The position numbers were made by a program, and so were the translations under genes. A DNA stretch of 64,000 bases from Argopecten irradians (lineage: Eukaryota > Mollusca > Bivalvia > Pectinida > Pectinidae), in contig NC_091138.1 in assembly GCF_041381155.1 (NCBI RefSeq), forward strand, positions 18,043,255 through 18,107,254, read 5' to 3'. The notes beneath the pieces were generated by a model. The model had not been told where the DNA came from. It did not search any database and was given only the letters and a program-made list of their open reading frames with translations. Of the stretch, positions 28,057-40,200 are shown piece after piece. Position 1 is the stretch's first letter. Each line of letters starts with the position of its first letter.

Positions 28057-28760
28057 CATCACTACAATTTGTTTTTTGTCCATACGGTTGTAATTACTTC
28101 CTTGCCCCATGTTTAATCACTACAATTTGTTTTTGTCCATACGGTTGTAATTACTTCCTTGCCCCATGTTTAATCACTACAATTTGTTTTTTGTCCATAC
28201 GGTTGTAATTACTTCCTTGCCCCATGTTTAATCACTACAATTTGTTTTTTGTCCATACGGTTGTAATTACTTCCTTGCCCCATGTTTAATCACTACAATT
28301 TGTTTTTTGTCCATACGGTTGTAATTACTTCCTTGCCCCATGTTTAATCACTACAATTTGTTTTTTGTCCATACGGTTGTAATTACTTCCTTGCCCCATG
28401 TTTAATCACTACAATTTGTTTTTTGTCCATACGGTTGTAATTACTTCCTTGCCCCATGTTTAATCACTACAATTTGTTTTTTGTCCATACGGTTGTAATT
28501 ACTTCCTTGCCCCATGTTTAATCACTACAATTTGTTTTTTGTCCATACGGTTGTAATTACTTCCTTGCCCCATGTTTAATCACTACAATTTGTTTTTTGT
28601 CCATACGGTTGTAATTACTTCCTTGCCCCATGTTTAATCACTACAATTTGTTTTTTGTCCATACGGTTGTAACTACTTCCTTGCCCCATGTTTAATCACT
28701 ACAATTTGTTTTTTGTCCATACGGTTGTAATTACTTCCTTGCCCTATGTTTAATCACTGC
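28057..28760. repeat. 58-bp tandem array, about 12 near-identical copies
   Basis: The unit includes TTTAATCACTACAATTTG, TTTTTTGTCCATACGGTTG and TAATTACTTCCTTGCCCCATG. Only a handful of differences are visible across roughly 700 bp (one T-run length change, one TAACTA, one GCCCTATG), so the array is recent or homogenised. It lies inside an otherwise old, degraded repeat field. Confidence 0.9.
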
Positions 28761-30015
28761 AAACTATAGACTTATTTTAGACATCCATTGTGTCAAATAC
28801 TCTTTACAATAACGATATATTCTATTGAAAGATATTGCATCTTTTTCTAAGCTTTTGCAAGAATTCTAAGAAAAGTGGTGACGATGTATACATCAGTGAT
28901 TTGATACCAACGATCAAATTCTACCATCTATCATATTATTCGAAGACAAACTTTTCACAAGAATACAACACTTTGATGTCAAAACGACCCAAATTTTTTC
29001 CTTAAAGGCACGTCTTCATTCTATCAAACTTTCAGTTAGTTATGCATATTACCTTTAAATTTTGAACGTCTAAAGGCAAACTCTATTTAAATCTTATCAT
29101 CACACTTTCCATAGCTTTCCATAGAGAAACCCAAAATAAAGCTTTCCGAGTGATACAATGTTAATCATCAATTCAACATCATTTAAACAATCAAAGCTTT
29201 CTGCACGAAACAATACTATTCATATATCAATCAAACATTCAACAAACGAACCCTTTAAATGTTTTCTCACCAACCTAACTTTCCATTACAAAACCGAAAC
29301 ACAACTTCACCACCACCACTATAACTTTATGTAGCCGAAGATAAAACGAAATTGTACCATCAATGAAATTCGTCTTTCTTTTTTTAATTGTAACTTTTAC
29401 TACCGTATTCCCATGAAATATCCTAATGTTTGAACGGTAATAATCAATAATACCGTCTACAAGTATGGACGTAGTTGAATCCTAGGCAATGGGGAACAAC
29501 AGCGGACAGGATTATATATATTAATGGTTCTTATGGAAACTGACACTGAAAAGTATTGCTTCTTTTAGCTTCAACAGTTGTGCAAGTATTTATCGGAGAC
29601 GATTTATGCACAGGCACAACTAATTACGCTTTCACCAAATCAAATCAATATATACACCACAATATTGATGCACAGATAGCTTTTGGTATGCATATATATA
29701 AGGATAATTATACAAAGGCATGCACGAGTGAAATTACGAATGTCTTGTTACGACAAATACCAGAGAGCATTTCAATGGATTACCCGATTGGACTTTTTTA
29801 TATTCATTATATTTATTAAACAGTTTAACTTGATAATCAAGATTCGGCATTCACTAACTTAAAACCATACAATACCTTACAACTCAGTTTACAGTATCTG
29901 TATTTTACAAGGCATCAACACAACAGAGAAGAAGTCGTAACCAACACTAGGAAATGTAAGCCTTCCCATTGGGCAATACAGTAATTCATTTATATGTAAC
30001 CAAAATTGACAAAAG

Positions 30016-30362
30016 TTTAAAGTGAACAGTCGGGCAAGGATGGCTAAAGTCGGTAAAAATGGTGTGAATGTATCCAGTATAATTTCTTATGAAATGGAAA
30101 AATAAAATCTTTCGTCAAAAACTGTCTGCGTACGAAGAAATTAATTTAAAGTATGGAAATTCTAAAACGTCCTCCCGGCTCACTATGTCCGTGGTTACAT
30201 TTCCACGCAGCCTCGCTTTCAATGCTTTCAAATTTTCTTTACTTTAATGGTCAGAACTGGGAAACTAAGCAAAACTTGGCCGTCGTATTAATATGTGAGA
30301 ACTTTTGGAAGGCCAATGAACGCTTTTAGACTGGTTTTCTTTGCCCGACTATTCACTTTAAA
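30016..30362. mobile_element. MITE with TTTAAAGTGAA...CGGGCAA ends
   Basis: The left end TTTAAAGTGAACAGTCGGGC and the right end GCCCGACTATTCACTTTAAA form a terminal inverted repeat of about 22 bp with one or two mismatches, 347 bp apart. The interior has no open frame. A TTAA or TA target duplication is possible but merges with the ends. Confidence 0.7.
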
Positions 30363-31100
30363 GTGTGAGCGACACAAGTGCTCAATTACAATATGACCAG
30401 GTTCTAAGGAAAATATTACATTTGTATTTCTATTTTCGTTTCATACAGAGGAGCAACACAACCCGCTCCAACAATCAACGTTTTGGTTTGTACTTGAACA
30501 TATCCACCTACAATTACGTTTTCATCATGCGAACGTTCTAGTGACTATCGCCAAATCTTTTCTTATGGTGAATGCACTTTTACCATCAATTCAACTTTCA
30601 GAAGGAAGTCCCCAAATTACCATCACCTTCAAAGTTTCCACAGGCGAAATGAAACCATCAACCACACTTTCTGTAAACGAAACTAAACAAAGTTTCCTCC
30701 AATAACCAAACTTAATTCAGACGAAACTAAAGCTAAATCTTATTCACAGACGAATACTACGAAACACAACTTTGCGTCAACTAAATTTCCTTGGAGCGAA
30801 ACTAAAACTCAATTTTACCATCAACAATACTTTCTGCAGAAGAAACTAATGCTAAATCACACTTCATTCAGACGGATCTAGATAAAGCTTTACCGCGAAC
30901 CTTTCTGCTGACAATTTTACGTCAAATATACTTTCTTCAGACTAAACTTAGATTCATTTGTACCATCAACCAAACATTGATCAGACGAAACGAAAACTTA
31001 ACTTCACCATTATCCAAACTTTCTGCACACAAAACTAAAACAATCATATCGTCCATTAATTTTATCAACCCTTAAGCTTTCAGCAGACGTACCCTCCAGT

Positions 31101-34100
31101 TCCAGACGAGTAATAAATAAATTACATGAATAATTACATTACAATTGACTTTGCAATTCAATCCTAAACGACTGTCAAGATATTGAAATTTAAACGGGGG
31201 TTCTGATCAATATCCTTACAGAACAAGAATATCGTCAATCCCGAGGACCGACTAACTACGATAAGATTCCTGTATAGGCCCAGCAGTAATGAAGAATCAA
31301 TGACTGTGCATTGTATAAGCCTTATAGTTCCGCCAGCACAACCAAGCACTTTAAATACCAAAACATTATGCGACTTAGAGACCATAAACACCTGGGAGGA
31401 TTGCTATTGGTTCCACATTGATTTAAACAGAGCCACGTTTACATATGGTCGACTGAATAGCTCTCAAGTCTATACTAATATAATACTCGAACGTCTTTCA
31501 CGTTATCTGAAATAGAATAGTCAAATAAGAATGAATACTTGCATTAAATTACTATTGAATCGGGATTTAACTGTTAATGGCTATTTGTAACTATTCAAAT
31601 ACTAGTACAAATGTAGTTAGACCCGAAATATTAACTCTAAAGAGAATACACGGGATATCACATTACACCAGCAAAGCCTGTTCAGGATCAAGAGGCCACC
31701 AATTCCTTATATGTATTAAAACAATTATGGTAAACAGTTTTATTTTCTTGATTTAGACTTTGATTTTTGCGAGTTATATTTATTAACATTTCTTTATCAC
31801 TATGGATATAATTTGATTTTTTGCGTTGGCGAACGTCCTTTTTTTTACTTAAAATTGGGTCTCATTGTAAATTCCTGGGAGAAACTGGATGAACCAGGCT
31901 ATCGTACTTTGTACCTATTAATGGAATAAAAGCTCCTTCAGCACTAGGATTCTTAACAAGCCTGACAAATGTTCAAGTCACTAAATATTAATTTGTAATG
32001 ATGTAAATTCCTTTATGTGAAATATTGATAGACACATGAACAATATCTTGTAAACAAATGATTTGGCAACAGACAGCAAATCATTTAATTATAAAAGCTC
32101 AACTGTACAAAAAGTTTCAGATATACAGACCAGAGTTGCTTCATTGACTTCAAAAGTCATATAGTCAAAATTGATTACCAGCATTCACTCTCAGCAGTGG
32201 TATCAGTTTAGGTGTCTGATATTAGTGGACTCTAATGGTGATCATCACTGTTAGATATTGAAAACTGACGAACCCAGGTAGAAGTAATTTGGTGCAATGG
32301 TCCGAACCTTTGATTCCAATGAAAATTATTGATATAGATGAATTCCTATAAAAAGTTTCATTTCATTCAGTTAGCCAGAATGGGATTTTTCTTAGACCAA
32401 ATTGCTCTACAACAGGAAGGATAGTCATCTTGGATTTCTTCTATTGCACAGTACTTACCAATGATCATTACCATGTGCAGTTTGAGAATGTGGATGGACA
32501 GATGAACAGACTGAGAGTCAGTCACTATGCTTAATTCTAAAACTCTTATATCACTGGTCCTTACTATGTATAGTATTGTTATGTATCTAGTGTGACTCCT
32601 TAGGGTTGTCCTGTACAATGGTTAGAAACTTGTACTTAATGATCCTGATTCAGATTCAATGATTACATATATTCAACTTGACAGTATGTTGTGTTTTACC
32701 TACAATATGGTTCCTACAGAGCTCCTAACTATGTATAGTATCGTTATACATCTAGTACTGTGACTCCTTAGGGTTGTCCTGTACAATGGTTAGAAACTTG
32801 TACTTAATGATCCTGATTCAGATTCAATGATTACATATATACAACTTGACAGTATGCTGTGTTTTACCTATACAATGGTTCCTACAGCACACCAGCTAAA
32901 TGTTTGATGTGTTTTGCATGTAATAACCCTTCATGAAAAGTTCACACAAGTGATGATAAAATCATTAAACCATGGTCAATTATCTGATTTATTGGAACTT
33001 AAGACCTAGGAAATATAAATGATAATATCTAAACTGAAAATTAATTACACTATTGGGCAAAGTCAATGTCTTAGTTCAGTGTGACCAATTTCATGCATGA
33101 TTGATTTATAATACATTTGTAAGATAAATCTCACTTGGTGTAAGAATCAAGGATTACAGTATAAACCCTAGATTACAGTATAAACTTCAGACTAAATGGG
33201 ATTTGATAATTAAATGCACCAATGTGCACAAGTGTGCCCACTATAATGTCAATCTGACATTGTCACTCAACTACAGAAATGTCTTTTTTAATTTGTTTAT
33301 ATAATTACAAACGTCCAGATAATTTCAATGCATTTATTCTTTTTTTTTTCTATATCAAATAAAAACTGTCAATATTTTAAGTCTTCAAATATTGTTTTTT
33401 GTCTCACAAGAGTCTTCAAATATTGCTCCTCTCACAAGAAAATCTTCATACCTCATAAAACTTCCAATCATTCGCATGTCATTCTTGGTAGCTAACCGTC
33501 TAAGGCATATTACACCACATGCATAATTTTTTTTACCATATTCCGATGGCAATTCATGATTATTAATTATTGCCCCTAATTTGCATTATATACCCTTCAA
33601 TGTTGGTTTTTTACAACTTTCTCCACACATACAAATTAAAATAAGCTGATTGCTCCTGAATTTATTTTCCATGACAACAGCATTCTCCTTTACAAAAACA
33701 ATATAAATCCATGATCTTATAGGACACATTTCTCCTATGAAATTGACTGATTAGAAACCTCATCTGTCAAATTCTTCATATATGAAGGTAATTATCTTTA
33801 AAACACATTGTTATTGGTAATACCCATCACAACAGGAGTAATCTTAACCAACTAAAACAGATTTACTTCTACAACATGGTAATACATATATATCCATACC
33901 AATCTTCCATCAAGACCTTTTATCCCTATCTTTTACCAAGTAATTGACATTGGTAAGTGACTGACTACCATCTGTGGTATATTGTTGCATTGGTCAACTT
34001 GACCAATATCTATTATACCAGCATTGTTAGTAACAAATTATGGTACGGTATAAAAACTACAATCCACTGGCATTCATAGGTAACTCAATAACGTCAACTC

Positions 34101-34246
34101 CTCTGGTCTACACAGTGGTAAATCATACACCAATCTTTGTAGTAAATCATACACCAATCTTTGTACCACACAAAACTCTTGGTAACCTTTTACCATTCAC
34201 TGTGAGAAGAAACTGCATTCAATATTCTATTTGGTAAATCAACCAA
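31101..34246. other. intergenic DNA and probable USP39 3' flank
   Basis: AT-rich sequence. A 165-bp direct tandem duplication lies at 32560-32890. A minus-strand AATAAA (TTTATT at 33661-33666) about 580 bp past the USP39 stop is a plausible poly(A) signal. No other gene is visible. A 25-bp duplication (AAATCATACACCAATCTTTG) occurs near 34120-34160. Confidence 0.4.
32560..32890. repeat. two-copy tandem duplication, 165-bp period
   Basis: CTATGTATAGTA begins at 32564 and again at 32729. The following sequence, through TCCTTAGGGTTGTCCTGTAC, TGATCCTGATTCAGATTCAA and GGTTCCTACAG, is repeated with few changes. Confidence 0.85.
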
Positions 34247-37200
34247 TCAGCTACCAACTTCCATGGAAACGAAGCTCTCTGGCTGTGGCGGCTGTTCCTC
34301 AGCTGACATACCAAACGTTGGGTTAGGGATGTCTCTCCTCAACTCGAAGATCTGAAATACACAAACATAAATATCAACCATACATGTCTTTATAATGCTA
34401 ATACAGATGATGTCTGTATCTCTGGTTTATTTAATTTTTAGACCTGGAGAAATTCTGAAACGCTGATGGTCTGAAATTCAAACCAATTAATAAGTTAAAT
34501 AGCCAGATGTACTTCCTTGTTTGGTAAACACACAGAAAGTTTAATTGGTTTCATTGATTTAACATTCTTTATGGTCAGGATAAATTAAGGACATGATAGT
34601 TTTAAAAGGGTTGGAGAAATGCTGAAGTAACTCAGAGAAATAGCTTAAACTAAAATGTAGTCCAATGACCTAGAAAAGGGATTAAGGTTAACTAAAAGAG
34701 AAAACTTTATACCCTTTACAGTACTCATAGTAACTACTGGCAGAAAAACAGGCCTCTCAGCCATATATAAGTCAAGAAGGACATTTGGAAACAGTTAGTA
34801 TTCCTTGACTCTAAACAACTCTTCTTATTGTTTCAGAACCACAAAACTTATTTCAAACACAACTCACTGCCGTGGTTTCTTACTACATTATGTACTTTAA
34901 CACATATCATCTCAATATCTTCTATAAATACATTCCAACCCCTTCAAAATTCATCAAATCATCATTTTTTCATTGTCATAATACCTCCCAACTCCACCAA
35001 AACCAATCCTACTTTGACTTTCCCAGTACCTTCTATCTAAATATCTGATTAAGGTCGCCTATTTATCATTGATTTCCTTAATGCACATAACAAATAATTA
35101 AGTGTGACTCTGGATATATAAACCAACACAGACTTATTAAGGTAGGTAGACCAAATGTTGAGTAGCTTGAGATGAGGAATGTTGATAGGTCAGAGGTCAG
35201 CCTACTCTCTCACTGTATGACACCCTGGTATTTACACACACCAAACATTGCCCTACAAGGGGAGTCCATTGTGTGAAGAGACTCTTCAACTCCTCACAGA
35301 AACCTGTTGGTCTGATCTATCACCAGAGTTTATGTTAAACTCTCTGTACGATCGGGGTATTTATGTTCACAGATCCTCTCATGTATATATCCAAATCAAT
35401 ATCACAACCATTAATTCTCTGATTTATTACATTCCCTTTATGTCATTTACCTTATATAAGTCATCATCATAAACCTTTCAGGTGTATTAGAGATTTATTT
35501 GTAGAATATTCAACTACCAAATGTTTAAGGACTATATGTTTGGTCCCCATAAAAATAATTTACCAAGTGACTTTTATTCAGTAAAGGATCATGGTGGACT
35601 GCATGGATCAATCACCTGTTGGTCTGAAGTGAAATCCATCTGATCATCACATGGCTTATGAAGGTTGTTTAATTTACATTACATAATTTTTAAGACCTAT
35701 ATGTGTTGGTTTGGAATTTCAAATAAAAATTAATTTATCAAGTTACTTTATTCAGCAAAGGATAAAGTGGACAACATGTAACACATACATATTGGTCTTA
35801 AGTAAATGTCATTTGATTGCACGACTTATAGAAGTTGTTTGTTTCACATTAAGATTAAAACCAGAGACCTCCAGAGACCTGGTCCTTATCAATCACATAA
35901 CTTCTACAATATTAAAGACAAAATGTCCTTTTTAGTCGTGCCTATCAGCCCACTGCAGTCAGTTAATATTTACAGTGCAAACTAAAATACTTGGATCAAA
36001 TGTAGGCATGCATTGCTCACCACATATTTAGTGAACATATACATGTACATTAACAGACTAAGCAGAAACTACTAGTATACAACATATCTTATATGTCTGA
36101 GTGCTTTGGTTTTAAGTTTGATTCTAAACACAGACATGGAAAGGTCGGAGTTCACCTGCCCAATCAAGCTGATTTTCTCATGGTAATCTTTCTTTACATC
36201 TGGGCCAACACAAGACATTTTAGCCAATCATTTAATTTAGCCAACAATCATCACAAATTGCCTTATGTCTGTCCTTCCCTCCATCCATTAATTCTTGTTA
36301 TCTCTATTTCTCAGACTTCATGTTCTTTTTAGACATGCTTATTGCATTTTCATGCCAATCTGACAACAACACAGTCATCATGGATTTTATAGTTGAACTT
36401 CTATTTCTAAAACAATACTGAAGGGATCTGTCTCAAGTAAAATATGTATGCTTTCCTTGTGCCTTAGATGCTGACAGGCAGTCATTTTGGATTTTGTATG
36501 TAGACTCTCCTTTGATAGCTTTACAGTTATTGAAAAAAAAGTCACACTTATAAGTTCAAAAGATCATAAGTTTACAAATGGAAAATGCAATTAGACAAAA
36601 AAACAGACACAATATTAATAGAATATGTGTAAGGGATTTCTTGAATTTTAATTCATCTTAAAATTAACATTTAACCTCTGAGACATAATTTTGGTCGCCC
36701 TTGATTAACCAAATTACAAATACACAAATGTTTGAAAATTCTTGTCACTCTTGAACAATGAATGAAAGCCAATATTATTTTTGTTTTAAAACCTTCTCCT
36801 CAGAATGCTACAGAACAAATATTCCGATACAGGACATATTGTCCTCTTAAGAGAAGTTGCTAGGCATTTCTGTCGAAAAATTCATTCAGCTGAATTTTCA
36901 CTCCAATGGGGTTACACTTCATTCATTCAGAAAAGAAGTCCTAATATTATTGTCAATACCATTCTGGGTCTCACTAATATTCAAGTTGTTTGAAGTTTTG
37001 TGTATAATTTACCTCTGTTATTATGACTGAATATCAATGTCTTTGATGACATATTTTCAAAATGTCAATTGATGTTACTGCTAAACCTTGAATATTACAT
37101 CATGTGTTTATCATCATAGAAGCATCAACTAACTATAATTAAGGACTCTTGTTAGTGAATAGAACAGTTAATGTCCAGTTGTTTTCCTATACAGGTCTTG

Positions 37201-40200
37201 TCAGGCTTTCTACGAGAAACAGGTTCTATGACCAGGTAAATCTTGATTAGTGAAATCATTTAAATATTTTGAACAATTTCATTAGTGTGGCCCCTAACCA
37301 AGATAATAGTTTAAGGTATTTTCTTTTGGCAAACTTCCTATAGCTTCATCCAAAACGTATATCAGCAAATTTTCATAACTGTGAGACACTATTTGGGAGG
37401 TGTTTTCCAAAGACAATAAAAGATCGAACAAACTAGGAAAATAACTTAAGGCAAGGGATGTCAGCGTGGAGACCATGTATTGGTAAGAATTTAAGTTTTA
37501 CTAAAACTTCAAGCTTCAACACTAACTTTATTGTAAATGGTGACCCGGTCTTACATCAGTGTCGATGGCCGATTGATTTGCTATAAAAGTCACAGATTGT
37601 ATCATGATCATAGAGCGTGGACTACTCACCTGTATATAGCTTTCTGAGAGGGGGATCATCTGGGGAAGGATGTCTGTTACATGGAGATCCTGCATCTCGT
37701 ACCATTTACCAAGACCCTAAAATAGAAAATTAACCAATCAATATCCAAATACAACAAAAGTCTTGAAAGTCATTAAATTATTCCCTAAGCTAGCATGCAA
37801 AAACTTAAGAGCATTAGGATGGTTGATTCAGTAAATGGATGTATGAACGGGCCAACGGTAATTCATAATAGCGTGTACTCTTCAGACTCCATATGTATGC
37901 ATAACATGCACTCTGTATGTGCTTACCTTCTTATAACATGCACTCTGTATGTGCTTACTTTCTTGTAACATGCACTCTGTATGTGCTTACCTTCTTGTAA
38001 CATGCACTCTGTATGTGCTTACCTTCTTGTAACATGCACTCTGTATGTGCTTACCTCATTATAACATGCACTTTATATGTGATTACCTTATCTTAACATG
38101 CACTCTGTATATGTTTACCTTATGTATAACATGCACTCTGTATATGCTTACCTTATGTATAACATGCACTCTGTATGTGCCCTTCCCTGACTTTGGTTCA
38201 CCATCATGGACGATGTTGGCCATGAGATCATACGTCGTGTGCTTGTGTTGAGCTCGGATCTCTGGAGCTAACAGGTCACCAAAGTCAATGTTCCTGTGAA
38301 ATTAAGTAATTTTTAATTATTACTGATTGATTTTTGTGTTTTCACGAACAAAATCAAATACATGTATATCTATTGTGATGAACTATTAAATGACCTTGAC
38401 ATAAGCATTTGAGTGTTTTAAGGACATTTACACAGCTAATCTTTAGTTTCAGTGCTTAAAACTTATTTTACAGACAGTCTGTTAACAGACAAATAAAGTA
38501 CACAGCAAATATCATCATATAGTTTCATTACTACATATCAAATAGTTTTAATGCTAATGCAGATAGGTGTGATTGACCTATCAACAAAGGGAGGGAATCT
38601 CTCAAATGATACATGTATGAGGAGGAAACACTCTCCCTAGCATTTAAAATGGCCATTTTATGATGTTTCAGATTACATCCGACATTATTTTTTCTCTCAT
38701 AAATATTGTTTTAATCAGAGGAAAATCAGGAAATGCCCAAGAAAGAGGGAGAGTCACATCCCTGATTGTATGTTATCGACAAAAATGATTAAGGAAATAG
38801 GGAAATGATAAGGAAATGGGGAAATGGAGTCTGAATAACCTGCTAATAGTAGATGAAGTAGCAGAATTTGTGGGTAAATTACATAATTACTAAATTTATT
38901 TATTGTGTTGTAACAACTACCAGGGGGGGGTGTGTGTGTACTGCTGACACCATAAAACATACTTACTTGATAGGGAAGTTGACAATCGTTCTATTCTTTT
39001 CTTGAATGAAATAGTTTTTCGTGAATCTCTGTAAGTGATAAATTGAAATACGGTACATCGCCACTTTTCCTGAATTTATTTTTGATCTCATTACTAATTT
39101 AAGAATTTCAGTATTTAACTGGACATTATAAAAGTTCTTCAATCTGCACCAAAAACATGCATTATTACAAGGTGGACAACAATCAATCAATTAACTTATT
39201 ATAATCAATTGAACCATCTTACTGCACAAAGCAGTTAAAGCAAGTTATTTACTCTATTGCTAGGTTGATGAGATTATATCTACATAACTTTGCCTATTTC
39301 CAGTGTATGAGAACACATCTACATGACTTTGCCTATTTCCAGTTGATGATAACATATTTACATGACTTTGCCTATTTCCAGTTTATGAGAACATATCTAC
39401 ATAACTCTGCCTATTTCCAGTTTATGATAACATATCTACATGACTTTGCCTATTTCCAGTTTATGAGAACATATCTACATAACTCTGCCTATTTCTAGTA
39501 TATGAGAACATACCTTAATGTAACAGATGATGTAGGGAGGCAGACGTGTCAACTCAAACCTCTTCATGTGCGAGTCTTTGTGTGTCTTGTACTCTTTCTC
39601 CGAGATCCCGTTAAACTTGGCTAGGATAGTGGAGAAAGGCACCTGGGGGATGATATTTTCTCGTAACTCGTCTGGATACAGGGGAGGAGGTGGGAGGTCA
39701 CAGGTCAGATACAGCCAAGGAATCTCCTCGTAGGTCTCTGTATGGGATAGATACAGTTAGTATTACCTAATGTGGTACATCTCTATTTATTGGATATAAC
39801 ATAAAGACTAAATGTGAAACTGGATTTAGTATTACATATAAATCTTTTTAATCTTAAGGCACTTGCTATGATGCAATACCCTATTAAACTAGAGCAAATA
39901 CATCTTTCATTTAAAGAAATTTAATGGGTGAAAGAAAGCTTGTTTCTTAATCAAAAAACAAAAATATAAATCATAACATTGAGGACATTTATTTAATACA
40001 ATGTATAATTACCTGTATATTCATCTGTTTGCAGTAACTGTTCTCTCTCTTCATCTTTCTGATAAGAACAAAATATGAAAACATTCAATCCTTGAATCCA
40101 AAAATAAATTACTTTTATCCTAAGAAATAAGTGAATATATGTACAATGTATGGATAATGAGAATGGGGATATTGAGATCAGGATATATGAAGCCCAGGTC

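Larger units (their letters stand above)
27760..31100. repeat. degraded repeat field around CGAAACTAAAACTxAATTTTACCATCAA
   Basis: Short diverged units recur through 27760-28010, 28980-29400 and 30540-31090. A typical unit reads TTTCTGCAGACGAAACTAAA, then ACTTAATTTTACCATCAACC, about 45 bp long. A second recurring block (CAACACAACAG...GAAAATGTAAG) appears near 27545, 29910 and 30450, suggesting larger duplicated segments. No coding frame is conserved across units. The field also contains the 58-bp array and one MITE. Confidence 0.55.

Noticed and set aside
28057-28760. CRISPR-like regular array
   Set aside because: The whole 58-bp unit is repeated with no variable spacers, and the genome is eukaryotic; it is a simple tandem repeat.
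29556-29819. 87-codon + strand frame with a signal-peptide-like start
   Set aside because: The first codon is TTG rather than ATG, it lies in the degraded repeat field, and no partner exon is visible.
31300-31515. 71-codon + strand frame
   Set aside because: No splice partners or domain; probably chance in low-constraint DNA.
38045-38251. 68-codon + strand frame with repeated LCITCTLYM
   Set aside because: Antisense reading of the donor-site minisatellite and exon 12 of USP39.
38922-38942. G-run followed by TG repeats as a regulatory G-quadruplex
   Set aside because: A single run of G is insufficient for an intramolecular quadruplex; a simple microsatellite is enough explanation.
39265-39498. 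77-codon + strand frame with repeated THLHDFAYFQ segments
   Set aside because: It is the 39-bp minisatellite (13 codons per unit) read on the strand opposite to USP39.
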